DNA from: a virus
Strand: one strand, 5' to 3'
DNA length: 64,000 nucleotides
IMG/VR virus record: IMGVR_UViG_3300025886_000006
Location: 1 to 64,000 of that record
Both the position numbers and the translations under genes were made by a program. Positions 33,001 through 41,927 of the stretch are shown here, one piece after another (the first letter of the stretch is position 1; the number at the start of each line of letters is the position of its first letter). The notes below the pieces were generated by a model. It did no database searches and was not told the DNA's origin. It was given only the letters and a program-made list of their open reading frames with translations.

Positions 33001-34519
33001 CATCAAGTACTTCGTTGCCTGTAGTTTCGCTACTGATAGGTACTGGGTCCAAGTATTCTTTGTCTGCTGCAGCAACTACTTCTCCTGACTCTTTTCTAGA
33101 GTAAGACCCCATAGCTACTCCCTTAAGTCTCCAATCTTTAATCTGGTCGTTCTCATCTTTAATGATGTCCATATTAAGCTGAATAGGAATAACTCTGACT
33201 TTTCCAAAGTTAGCTTCTCCTAATTGTTTGGTAATCAGTTGCTTGTATCCTTCTAGCTGAGCTTCGTAGTTTTTCTGCTTGAAATAAGGCAAAGTACCTG
33301 CGTCTTTAGTAGACTGAGATATGTCTTGTGCTTTCCAGTCAAAGATCTCTATTTGTCCATTTGGAAGTACAGCCACTAAATCGACACTTCCTGCTTCTTT
33401 AGTCACAGGGTCAAATACACGTAGTTCAGGAATAAACTTAGTATTAGGAGGAAACTGTCGTATGAAATCTTTAGCGTATCTCTTTAGTCTATTATGAGTT
33501 GGTAGTCCTATTTGTTTAATATCAGCATCATAACTAACACTGTTATCTCCATTGAACTCTACTTTAATAATATTCTCTAGAGCTTGGTGAACATTAGTAC
33601 CATGCTTAGATACTTTTTCTCCCTTTAATTTCTGAGTATCAGTAAGTCTGCCTGCATCCACCTTACTGCCTCTATCAGACACTGTCTTGACAGACTTTAC
33701 TTCGTTTCCGTCAGAATCTATGTAGTAGTAATCATGAACTTCATGCGAATCATCTTCCTCTAGTCTTGTGTTGTTATGAGTCCTTAAAAGGCTATCTTCC
33801 ACCCATTTTTGATCAGCGAAGTACTTATATCCTTTATAATCACCCTCACGAGCTATTTTAAGCGTCTCTAGAAGACTTTCATCAGTGATGTGGTCTTCCA
33901 GGTCATATGCTAATTTTGAAGCGTTTATTTGGCCTAATTTTGAGAAGCCCTCTTTTTTAACTGAGTTCCATGCATTAGCAATAAGTCTCTGTCTTGACTC
34001 GTCAGGATAGCGCAGACCTTCCAGAGCTTGTTGTTTAAATAACTCAGCTGCATAGAAGTATTTACGTTGAGGTGAAGGCATTTCAGGCTGAAATTCTTCG
34101 TATCCATTTAGCTTCTCTATGTTTTTAATTAAAGAACTAAGAACTGGATTACCTTTAGCAGCCATGGTGACTAGTCTTATAGCATTGCTAGGCAGTTTCT
34201 TAGATGGGTCTTTGGTGTAATCTAAGAGAGAGAATAAGTCTTTTACTTTGTTTTCGCCTTCTACTAATTCAGAGAATTCGCCATCAATCTTTCTCTTTTC
34301 TAGTTCTATAGATACAGTACGTCCTACATCAAATGCAGGAGCTTTGTCTACCTCTGTGCTGTCCGCACTAGGACCTTCTTCTTCAGGTTCAGTATAGATA
34401 GGAATCTCTTGTGCATTTCTATAAAAGATTTGCATAGCGAGGTCTTCGCCATATTTATCTTCTAGGGCTTTATAAGCACTATAGTGTGGATCTGAAGGTG
34501 ATGGACAGGCTAATGGCAT
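30005..34519 (-). CDS. Giant virion protein with PD-(D/E)XK nuclease domain
   Basis: This 1504-residue protein is the last of the late leftward series. After a Pro/Glu-rich N-terminus, a PD-(D/E)XK nuclease core lies near residues 310-400: Pro-Glu-Leu-Arg-Val, Gly-Ser-Val-Asp380, and Phe-Asp394-Trp-Lys396. Long coiled coils fill about 500-680. The C-terminal half is mixed helical with one hydrophobic stretch (about 1410-1428). crAss-like phages encode such a protein beside the virion RNA polymerase, and it is thought to travel in the capsid. It starts 1 nt after the polymerase gene. Confidence 0.85.
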   Translation of the reverse strand: MPLACPSPSDPHYSAYKALEDKYGEDLAMQIFYRNAQEIPIYTEPEEEGPSADSTEVDKAPAFDVGRTVSIELEKRKIDGEFSELVEGENKVKDLFSLLDYTKDPSKKLPSNAIRLVTMAAKGNPVLSSLIKNIEKLNGYEEFQPEMPSPQRKYFYAAELFKQQALEGLRYPDESRQRLIANAWNSVKKEGFSKLGQINASKLAYDLEDHITDESLLETLKIAREGDYKGYKYFADQKWVEDSLLRTHNNTRLEEDDSHEVHDYYYIDSDGNEVKSVKTVSDRGSKVDAGRLTDTQKLKGEKVSKHGTNVHQALENIIKVEFNGDNSVSYDADIKQIGLPTHNRLKRYAKDFIRQFPPNTKFIPELRVFDPVTKEAGSVDLVAVLPNGQIEIFDWKAQDISQSTKDAGTLPYFKQKNYEAQLEGYKQLITKQLGEANFGKVRVIPIQLNMDIIKDENDQIKDWRLKGVAMGSYSRKESGEVVAAADKEYLDPVPISSETTGNEVLDDLLEELQTIQDSISKNKDSDDVSSRNERIKQIAKSIRTIRNKKSLADLLDQAKADLKRVKDLLDSDFSLDNINSTVEEIQESQDLVKFYQSLQNLAFDESAKLLSEKDLKDIDVVQKEALNLSNKLEGLRKKVAVTLASENQVESSSEAELFEYKEMGFWQKNFGQLSQMQNKMMQILYKLIRKSKEDTKFRTENLMVEIEDKMKPLKEWAKARGLSGIDMFDILLDKESGRRTGRLLRRWNPEYFTKRDAALASKNYTWVADNTVFDEASYTARFEEVKKIIKNYTYSSDTKANTAIQNKKIAEFEATHKPVLAGKSNPRALLNKKNRFLSPKEEWSSEGYNTLNLSENAPALEFYKFFTGKMKELTKDLPVNMREYSIPNIEKNLVESIFEGTSFSDINRSNMSYSVMDKITYNSRAGENHLDVDGNPKHTVPLFYSYDLSTSPDYTTRQVETAERKSYDLGKVLAMYGRMAYNYENMNNIDNSVKMLRRTLADSKQIQTKSDGAPVMKSLSNTFLKKLTSADTLEVFDDFVNAELYGITRKGKEFTFSKKAKIRRKDKDGKYVVDPKTGDYVYDEIDKEFSVDRAVSQGMRMFSIYTLSFNTVSIIANFMGGGMNLFIQGSRGRFFNKKHLFNSVRMLTSNSKVAGEALKHLDIVGEQFLEDRIKNLSATGGVRNLKNNHWFLGQHKGDEAIQSTIQLSLMQSHTINDNGQVVKLKGEGKSIIDMLNEGKTIEDLMPRKSTAYMEMRAMTHALAERILGLSSRQETSRYKLFLFGKILGHFRSWIPRTAQERFGGLTYNQDLKTWEKGRYSSMWKQLTFKTIPRNLAYLVTGLGSNAEARGKELYMQAIEKNPSLASEMSEDEFVELHIENIKATISELRISLTFVIGVLTMVQPDDDDSPEEKYVKAKLLTHLNRAYDEISFYHNPASFTDLVRSPIPAVGLFENIWSTLAETSKQAAGVITMDEQLMEDATPLEEVLSFGPGIRQIPYWMEED

Positions 34520-34520
34520 A

Positions 34521-37500
34521 TTATAATACTTTACACATATCTAAAGCTTCTTCCATAGTAGTATACGTGCTTTTAGATAGAGGTGTGAATGAATCTTTTT
34601 CTACATTGTTTTCTGAGAAGGCACTAGCTTTTAGCCTAGGATAATACTCTTTACTTCTGAGTCCATCTCCTAATCTGCTCACTTCTGCATATACTACTGT
34701 GCCATCTGTCTTGATTTTGGTCTTTGCAAATATCCTAAATTTTCCTGTAGGAATCTTAGCTCTATGCATAGCCAATCTTAATTCTTGCTTTTCTGTTCTA
34801 TTTTTAGCTGCTTTGAGTCTAGGATCTTCTTGCCAGTACTTGACGTAAGGGAAACTTCTATGCTGTGAATTAGCTCTACCTGGTCTGATAATTACTTGAC
34901 CTCCTATAATAGGACTAGAGTATCCTCCCATTTCGCTTTTTACATCTTTTAGTCTAGGAGCTACGTCGTCATCTTGGAAGTTGTTACGATAAAACTGATC
35001 CATATAGTCAGTGACTAGTTCTCCATCTACCTTTCCTCCTGGTAGAGTGGCTTTGCCTATACCTTCCATTGCTATGTCTGCGTAGAACTCGAAAGGAATA
35101 TTGTCTAAGTAGCTTAGGTGAGAGGAGTTAAGACCTGACTGCAGCATACCAAAGTATACAAGTTCTTTAGCAATAGGTACTCCCATGTATAACAACTCTC
35201 TAAAGTCTTCTGTTATAGTATCAGAATCATAGTTGTTCATTAAGTTATTGAATAACTGGATGTTATCAGTCATTGCTCTAGGCTCGTCGACTATAAATCT
35301 CAGATTCTGTAAGAAACTATTAGTTCTAAAGAAGTCCTTATGCTTGTTAGCTTCTACAAACTTAGCTACTTTCTTGGTGAAGCTCTTTTCTCCTTTACCA
35401 AACAGTTTAGTCACATAAGAACTCAGTCTAGAACCTTCTTCTGTATAAGCGTTAGAATACAGGTAAACTATAAAGTCATTAGTAAATTTGTTGAGCGTAT
35501 TGCCGATAGTAGTTTTTCCTTTCTTACTTGCAATAAGTGGAGCAGCTACTAATTCAAGTGCTTCTTGGAATTGAGGAGATTCAGTAATGTAATAGTCTTT
35601 GTATAATTCTCTAGTAAGCTCAGCTCCTTCATAAAAGGACTTCAAAAGAGTATCACTGAATAACTTAGAGTATCCTTCTAGATGGAAATCTTCTTTATCG
35701 TTAATTTCCTCTCCTTCGAATTCAAAGGCCTTTCTCATAAGCATCTTGGCAACCTTGCTTTCAGGTAAACTCTTAGGTACTGCAGTATCCTGAGTAGTGG
35801 ACTGAATAACATCAGATAGTTGACTACCAAGTTTCTCGTATCTTAAGAAGTCTGCTAATGCTTTGACTTGGTCCATACTAGCTTGCGCCTCATTCATTGA
35901 GAAGTCGCCATAGTGATTGGCTATGTTGGATATCATTCCTTCATCAGAAAGCTCTCGCTTCTCTACAGAATCAGGCATTCTAATTACATCAGAGCTAGCA
36001 TCGTAAGAGACTCCTGATACTGAGTATTCAGACAACAAGTCTTTAATAAGATTAGATTTAGACTTACCTGTTCTAGATGCTTTAGCGTATTCTGATTTAG
36101 ATAATTCAGACTGCATAATATATTGCTCTACGATAGGCTGATTAAAGAACAGTCCTACTGTTTCAATAGGCACTCCTCTTCTGACCAAATACAGGAAGGT
36201 ACTCTCTACAGCTGGTAAAGCATTAAAGTATAGAATCCATGGATCTTTAGACACATCCACATAACCATTTACGATTTGTTTAATGGTATCAGATATCTTA
36301 GTTTTTCCAGAGAAGTCTGTTTCTTTGCTAATTTCAAAGTAATTCTTCATTCCTTTGAATCCTAGTCTAGCGATGTCTGCTTTCTTAACCTGCACCCCTA
36401 CTTGTTGGAATAGATTAGTAGAAGTAGCATGAAGAGCAGCTTGTCCAATACCAGCTTTTCCTGCTTGATACGATCTACCTACTTTCAAATTATTCATCCA
36501 ATCTAAGAGTCCTAAAAGACTTTTCTCTGATTGTTTTTTCTTATATGAGCTGAGCTCAAATTCTGTAAGAGTAGGAGTTCCATTTTTGACTTTTACCTCA
36601 CCACCTGATTTTAGGTAGCTCATCTTATAACTAGTCGGCATTACGTCTCCTGCATCTACAGGGGTGATTAGTTCTGAGAAATTCTCAGGAGAAGTAATAA
36701 TCTGTAAACTAGCTTCGATGTTATCATTATGTGCTTCTTGAAGAGTAGTAGGATCAGAGCTGGCTTCGATATATTCTAATCTGTAATTTATGTTCTTGAC
36801 TTCTCTACTTTTGTTTTCTCTATTATAGGATACTACAGCATCTTTTACGTCTCTGTAGAAGTTAGCTGAGTCTTCTCCAAATCCTTTCTCACTAATCCAA
36901 TCTTCTAGATCACCAAACTCTCCTTTACCTGAGGTAAGAGAAAACTTATTAAGATCTGAGATCATGCCTTCTAATTGCTCATCAGAAAGGCCTGCGATAG
37001 TTTCTTGTTGTGCTTCAGTTAAATTTCCTTTTACTTTAAAGAATGTTCTAATATCAGATTTCTCTGCTCTAGTAAGTTCTCTAGTAACTGAGAAGGAGCT
37101 TGAAATAAGATTTAACTTATCAATATCGAAGTCACTACCAGACTTAGTAGTCAAACCAGTGGGAACAATGATTACCTCGGCAGATTCAGCAGGTAAGAAC
37201 TCAGCTATCTCATATGCCTCAATAGAAGGCAAGGCTTGGGTAGGAATACGATATCCTACACCTTGGAGCATTCTGATGTCGATTCCTAACTTAGACTGTA
37301 ATTCTACATTGTATCTGTCGTTAAGTATATCTTGTATAAGATTATTAAATACGTCTAGTCCTCCTAGATATTCTACGTACTCTTCTAGTGCTTTAGGTAG
37401 TGCTACCTTAACTTGCATAGGAAGAGTTTCTTCTAATTTTCCTTTACGATAAAACTTCAAGTCATCGCTTGCTATAATTCTATCATTCTTGAACTCACGA

Positions 37501-40500
37501 TTTGTGACCTCAAGTCCTGTACCTGCTGCTTGAATTCTAGGACCACCTGGAACAGAATACTTGATTACAGAGTTCTTCACAAGAGACATTAGAATTCTCT
37601 CGATACTGCCTTTAGTAGGCAGAGACTCTAGTGGATATCTCAGCTTTTTAAAGCTTTCTTCCTCTGCATCAGTAATAAGCTGAATGCTGTCGATTAAGTT
37701 TCTAGTAGCACCTTTGTCTTGAGCAGCGCTCAATAATATCTCTCTGATATTAACATCGTTTTGTGACACGTAGACGTCGCCTTGTTTTTCAAAGCCTAAT
37801 CGTCTCAGTAGCTTACTAGTTTCTAGTTTAATGATATTATCAATACTCTTGTCATATCTGGCAACTACTTCTTTAGTAACTCCTTGAGATTTACTTGACA
37901 TACCTGTACCTCTAGAATAAAAGCTCATTGCTTTAGCTGCCCCATTAGAGAATAATCCTTGTTTGATAATCTTTCTAATCTGAGATCCAGCTTTACCTTT
38001 ATCTTTTACCTTAGGAGAGATATCTACTTGAATACCTAAGTGTCTGTAATCTAGGTCCATAGTACTGACTCCGTCCATATCAGAAGCATCTTGAGTGTCA
38101 CTGTAGAATGAGAACGGAGTTCCATCTGACTGCAGTTCTCCGCCTACTTTAACTCCTGATTCAAATACTGCTATTCCAATCTGACGCTCTGACATTTGTT
38201 CTCTTAACTTATCTAGCTTACTGCCTGGTTTAACTACTGTAGGCAAGATAGGCATCAAGGAGAACTTAAGGTATACAGGAGAATAAATTCTTTCTTCTGG
38301 CACAGAATTATAGAACTCTTTACCTAGCTTGGGTCCGAAATACTGAGGCTTGATAGGCTGAAAGTAGAATACTTCTTCTTTTGTTAGTTTCTCGCCTGCT
38401 ATTAGTTTTTTGTAGGCAGCTTCGTGCTTTGGATACCATTGACCTGCTCTCCACATTAGCTCACGATACTCATCTAGTGTAATGTAACCTTGAGCATCTG
38501 CCTCGTTGATATTATTGTAGTTGTCTGTGTACTCTTTAGCTAATCTTTTGCCGTATACCTTTTCAAATGCATCATAGTACTCATCTAGATTAGGCAGGCT
38601 AGAATTAATATCTTGCAGCATAAGAGCATTGAATCTACCATCAGCTACTTTGCCGTCTTTTCTAGGCATCCACTTATTAAGGAACTTGTTAGTTCTCTCT
38701 TCTGTACTAGGAAGTCTCTTAGTACCTGTTGCTCCTGGAGTACGCTTAAACATATCGCCAAGGTTCTTGTAGGCAAGTGGGTCACCAATAAGTACTTTAG
38801 TGGTTTCAATTCTTTGAATGATATCGTTAATAGTAAACAAGCTCATAACATCATGAAGCTCTTCCTCAGTCATCTTCATTGGATCATTGACCAAGTCAGT
38901 GCTGAAGTTCATTGATAAACCTTTGAACTCATAACGTACACCTCTCTTATTAAGAAGTCCAGTCTCCTGCATGTACTTGATGTAGTCATCTCTCTTAGTG
39001 TTCAAGTATCTTTCAATGTTAGCTACAGTACTACGTCTGTTTATGACGGTGCTCATAGTAATAGCTCCCGATACAACTCCTTCAAAATCCTTCTTAGATA
39101 TGAATTCTTCAATCAAGTAACTGTAACCATTCTTAAGGTCAGTGTTCTTTCCATAGAACTGAGTGCTTTTGCCTACTCCTTGGTCCATGGATAACTTGAT
39201 TCTGTTTAGTTCATCTGTCAAGTACCCTTTGAAGATATTAACAGTAGCAGGAGATACTCCATGCGCTTTACGAATGTTCTGAGGAACTACAAAGTGTTTC
39301 TTAGTACCTGTCTTCCCAATCTTAAATGAGAACTCTAGTGTTTTGTCTGCTGCCCTTATATAAGGATAGTTACCTTGTAATACAGAGTTGAAGCTAACCC
39401 ATGCTTTGTCGACCTCAGATAGGTCAGCATGTGATTGTCCTTTGTTACCTGCGCCTTGAGTGGCCCCAGTAATAACTGATAGTTTGAAAGGCACTCCTGT
39501 TCTATTACCAGACTTATCAAAAAGCAGTCCACCAGGTTTCAGTAGTTGAGAATTTTTGGTGTAGACGTTGTCTAGATGTGGATGCTTCTCGAATAGTTTA
39601 GTCAGAGTTTGTGCTTTGTCGATTTCTCTTACCATAATAGAATGGTAGTTATGTAGGGTCATCGAATATCTTTTCTTTCCATCTGGACCAACAAACATCA
39701 GTTCAGTATGATTGGTAGAGTTATCAATCTCTTGCTCAAGGAGTAGAGCCATGTTTCTGCTCTCGTCTTGGAAAATACGATCAAGTGGTACATGACCATC
39801 TTCGTCTTTATACTCGAGCATCCACTCTACTAGTTCTAATTTGGTTGCTCTACCAGTTGGTTTCATTGAAAAAGTAATACCTACTTCTTCAAGCATCTTA
39901 AGTTTGTGCTCTTTAGTAAGTCCACCTTTCTTAGGCTTCAGTTTTCTTAACTCGTTGAGGTTGATGCTAGGTACTCCTCTGAATTTAGTAAGTACCTTGC
40001 TATTACCTGAATAGGCAATGTTCAATGCATTAGCATGCCAGTTGGACATTACTTTTTTCTCTAGTGCTGTACTAGTAGGATTAGAAGAATAGATATTGCC
40101 TTCATCTTCTAAGTGGTAAGTGGCGTAATCCCATTTAGCTCTATCGAATGTTTCTCTGAACTGTTCACGCACTCTTTCGTGTGCTATGTTCTTCTCGGCA
40201 TTCTTAGATTCTGGGACTGATAGATAACTAATCAAGTCATTAAGACTAGGAATAGTATCTGTATGTCTTTGAAGCTCAGCTATCATTTCTTCATACGAGT
40301 CGAAGTTCTCTAGTTTATTAGCAATAAAATTGAATACTCCTTTAGAACTTACTGCCCTAGGTAGGCCTGCTTGATCTCGTACTATTTCTCCAGTAGGGAC
40401 GCCTAAATCTTGGTCGGTGTATCTTTCAGGTAAACTAGCAATAAGAAGTTTAATAGTGTTAGCACCGTAATCCCTGATACTAGTTTCGTTAGCATTACGG

Positions 40501-41927
40501 TCAAAAGTAAAGTCTGTTGACTGTGCTGCATCTGACTCTTCGTCTTCTTTTGATACGTCGACGATATCATCAGTACCTTCTATGTTGTCTATATTAATGT
40601 CTCCTTTGACTACGTTGAACTTAATATGTAGTCCGTATCTAGAAAGAAGTTTGCTATGTTCGTTGATGATTCCTTGAGCTACCTTAGGGTTGCCCATTTG
40701 TTCCCAAAGCTCTATAAGTCCATCAGCTTTTTGATAAAGGAATTCTGCGTAATCTTCGGCCGAAACTGCTGCTTCGTCTTCATAACGTACAGCTTGATTT
40801 TTAATATCTCTACGAAGTTCGTGATAGGTATGTCTATACATCTTAACTATCTCTAAAGAACTCATATTAATAAAGTCTTCGATAGTTATTGCATCTTCAT
40901 GTTTTCTATTAAACAAGCTTCCAAACAGTTTTACATTAAAGCCTTCTGCTAGAGCAGATACTGAAGTGATAGAACGAGATGGGTTGACATTCTTAGCAAA
41001 GTGCCCTGTATTAATCTTTTCATAGAACTGATCAATAGTTCCTCTGTCTATTGACAGTACTTGTCTAATAAAATCTAAGAACTTCTTAAACCATGTTCGA
41101 GTGTCTTTTTTAGCTTTTACTGGTCCTCCCATAACATAAGACCTAAAGTCTTCTGCCATTTGCTCTTCATAATAAAGATCTTCTATCTCATCTTCTGATA
41201 GTGTTCCGTGTAGACTAGCCAGTACTGCGAGATCCTTTTCAGATGGCGCATCAAAAGTCTCTCTAGCTTCAGAGTACATCTTGACCATTTCACTAGGCCC
41301 AGCATATAATCTAAATGCGGCATGGAATGCTTCGTGATAAGCTGTTCCTTCTTTGGCAATATCAGATAATAGTATCTTACCTGAGTTAGAGAACTGTCCA
41401 AAAGCTTTACCTGCAATTAATCCAGCTACTTTTTCTACTGGCACCATAGGAAGGTTTTCGCCTAACCATTTTTTAGCTTCGTTGTAATTCTCTTGGGTGT
41501 ATCCTCGATTAGTATCTGCTATAGTAAGGAAGGGGTTTCCTTTTTTAGTAGTCTTTAAGTAATAGCTGCCACTAGAAGCCTTTTTAAGCTCTATGAGGTT
41601 AGTACCTAGATTGTATCTATTGACGGCCTTACGCGCCTCCATATAGGCTTGTGGAGATATAAATCCTTGTTGGTTAGCCTCAACGAATTTAAGGATTCGC
41701 GCCTTTGCTTGTCCTGGAGTCTCTCTTAAGTAAGGAACAACGTCTCCAACTAGTGGCTCTCCATTGACGTCTTTGTTGACGTACCTAGGTGAGTTTGAAT
41801 TATGTACAGCTTTCGAGTATAGTCTAAGGGCAATGGACTGTTCTCTCGTATTATTAAGTAGGTCTAGGAACAACTTAGAAGGTTGTCCATTAGGTGCTTT
41901 TGGTATTTCAGTTATTCCACAATGCAT
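34521..41927 (-). CDS. Giant virion RNA polymerase with zincin protease domain
   Basis: A 2468-residue protein. The catalytic loop Asp1599-Phe-Asp1601-Ile-Asp1603 lies within Gly-Ser-Asp-Phe-Asp-Ile-Asp-Lys. It is the metal-binding signature of the crAss-like virion RNA polymerase (phi14:2 gp66), a relative of eukaryotic RNAi polymerases with two double-psi barrels. Near the N-terminus a metalloprotease motif His198-Glu199-Ala-Phe-His202 is followed by Glu-Glu-Gln-Met-Ala-Glu-Asp-Phe, a plausible third zinc ligand. The enzyme would enter the cell with the DNA and transcribe early genes. It starts in a TAATG overlap with the previous gene. Confidence 0.93.
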   Translation of the reverse strand: MHCGITEIPKAPNGQPSKLFLDLLNNTREQSIALRLYSKAVHNSNSPRYVNKDVNGEPLVGDVVPYLRETPGQAKARILKFVEANQQGFISPQAYMEARKAVNRYNLGTNLIELKKASSGSYYLKTTKKGNPFLTIADTNRGYTQENYNEAKKWLGENLPMVPVEKVAGLIAGKAFGQFSNSGKILLSDIAKEGTAYHEAFHAAFRLYAGPSEMVKMYSEARETFDAPSEKDLAVLASLHGTLSEDEIEDLYYEEQMAEDFRSYVMGGPVKAKKDTRTWFKKFLDFIRQVLSIDRGTIDQFYEKINTGHFAKNVNPSRSITSVSALAEGFNVKLFGSLFNRKHEDAITIEDFINMSSLEIVKMYRHTYHELRRDIKNQAVRYEDEAAVSAEDYAEFLYQKADGLIELWEQMGNPKVAQGIINEHSKLLSRYGLHIKFNVVKGDINIDNIEGTDDIVDVSKEDEESDAAQSTDFTFDRNANETSIRDYGANTIKLLIASLPERYTDQDLGVPTGEIVRDQAGLPRAVSSKGVFNFIANKLENFDSYEEMIAELQRHTDTIPSLNDLISYLSVPESKNAEKNIAHERVREQFRETFDRAKWDYATYHLEDEGNIYSSNPTSTALEKKVMSNWHANALNIAYSGNSKVLTKFRGVPSINLNELRKLKPKKGGLTKEHKLKMLEEVGITFSMKPTGRATKLELVEWMLEYKDEDGHVPLDRIFQDESRNMALLLEQEIDNSTNHTELMFVGPDGKKRYSMTLHNYHSIMVREIDKAQTLTKLFEKHPHLDNVYTKNSQLLKPGGLLFDKSGNRTGVPFKLSVITGATQGAGNKGQSHADLSEVDKAWVSFNSVLQGNYPYIRAADKTLEFSFKIGKTGTKKHFVVPQNIRKAHGVSPATVNIFKGYLTDELNRIKLSMDQGVGKSTQFYGKNTDLKNGYSYLIEEFISKKDFEGVVSGAITMSTVINRRSTVANIERYLNTKRDDYIKYMQETGLLNKRGVRYEFKGLSMNFSTDLVNDPMKMTEEELHDVMSLFTINDIIQRIETTKVLIGDPLAYKNLGDMFKRTPGATGTKRLPSTEERTNKFLNKWMPRKDGKVADGRFNALMLQDINSSLPNLDEYYDAFEKVYGKRLAKEYTDNYNNINEADAQGYITLDEYRELMWRAGQWYPKHEAAYKKLIAGEKLTKEEVFYFQPIKPQYFGPKLGKEFYNSVPEERIYSPVYLKFSLMPILPTVVKPGSKLDKLREQMSERQIGIAVFESGVKVGGELQSDGTPFSFYSDTQDASDMDGVSTMDLDYRHLGIQVDISPKVKDKGKAGSQIRKIIKQGLFSNGAAKAMSFYSRGTGMSSKSQGVTKEVVARYDKSIDNIIKLETSKLLRRLGFEKQGDVYVSQNDVNIREILLSAAQDKGATRNLIDSIQLITDAEEESFKKLRYPLESLPTKGSIERILMSLVKNSVIKYSVPGGPRIQAAGTGLEVTNREFKNDRIIASDDLKFYRKGKLEETLPMQVKVALPKALEEYVEYLGGLDVFNNLIQDILNDRYNVELQSKLGIDIRMLQGVGYRIPTQALPSIEAYEIAEFLPAESAEVIIVPTGLTTKSGSDFDIDKLNLISSSFSVTRELTRAEKSDIRTFFKVKGNLTEAQQETIAGLSDEQLEGMISDLNKFSLTSGKGEFGDLEDWISEKGFGEDSANFYRDVKDAVVSYNRENKSREVKNINYRLEYIEASSDPTTLQEAHNDNIEASLQIITSPENFSELITPVDAGDVMPTSYKMSYLKSGGEVKVKNGTPTLTEFELSSYKKKQSEKSLLGLLDWMNNLKVGRSYQAGKAGIGQAALHATSTNLFQQVGVQVKKADIARLGFKGMKNYFEISKETDFSGKTKISDTIKQIVNGYVDVSKDPWILYFNALPAVESTFLYLVRRGVPIETVGLFFNQPIVEQYIMQSELSKSEYAKASRTGKSKSNLIKDLLSEYSVSGVSYDASSDVIRMPDSVEKRELSDEGMISNIANHYGDFSMNEAQASMDQVKALADFLRYEKLGSQLSDVIQSTTQDTAVPKSLPESKVAKMLMRKAFEFEGEEINDKEDFHLEGYSKLFSDTLLKSFYEGAELTRELYKDYYITESPQFQEALELVAAPLIASKKGKTTIGNTLNKFTNDFIVYLYSNAYTEEGSRLSSYVTKLFGKGEKSFTKKVAKFVEANKHKDFFRTNSFLQNLRFIVDEPRAMTDNIQLFNNLMNNYDSDTITEDFRELLYMGVPIAKELVYFGMLQSGLNSSHLSYLDNIPFEFYADIAMEGIGKATLPGGKVDGELVTDYMDQFYRNNFQDDDVAPRLKDVKSEMGGYSSPIIGGQVIIRPGRANSQHRSFPYVKYWQEDPRLKAAKNRTEKQELRLAMHRAKIPTGKFRIFAKTKIKTDGTVVYAEVSRLGDGLRSKEYYPRLKASAFSENNVEKDSFTPLSKSTYTTMEEALDMCKVL

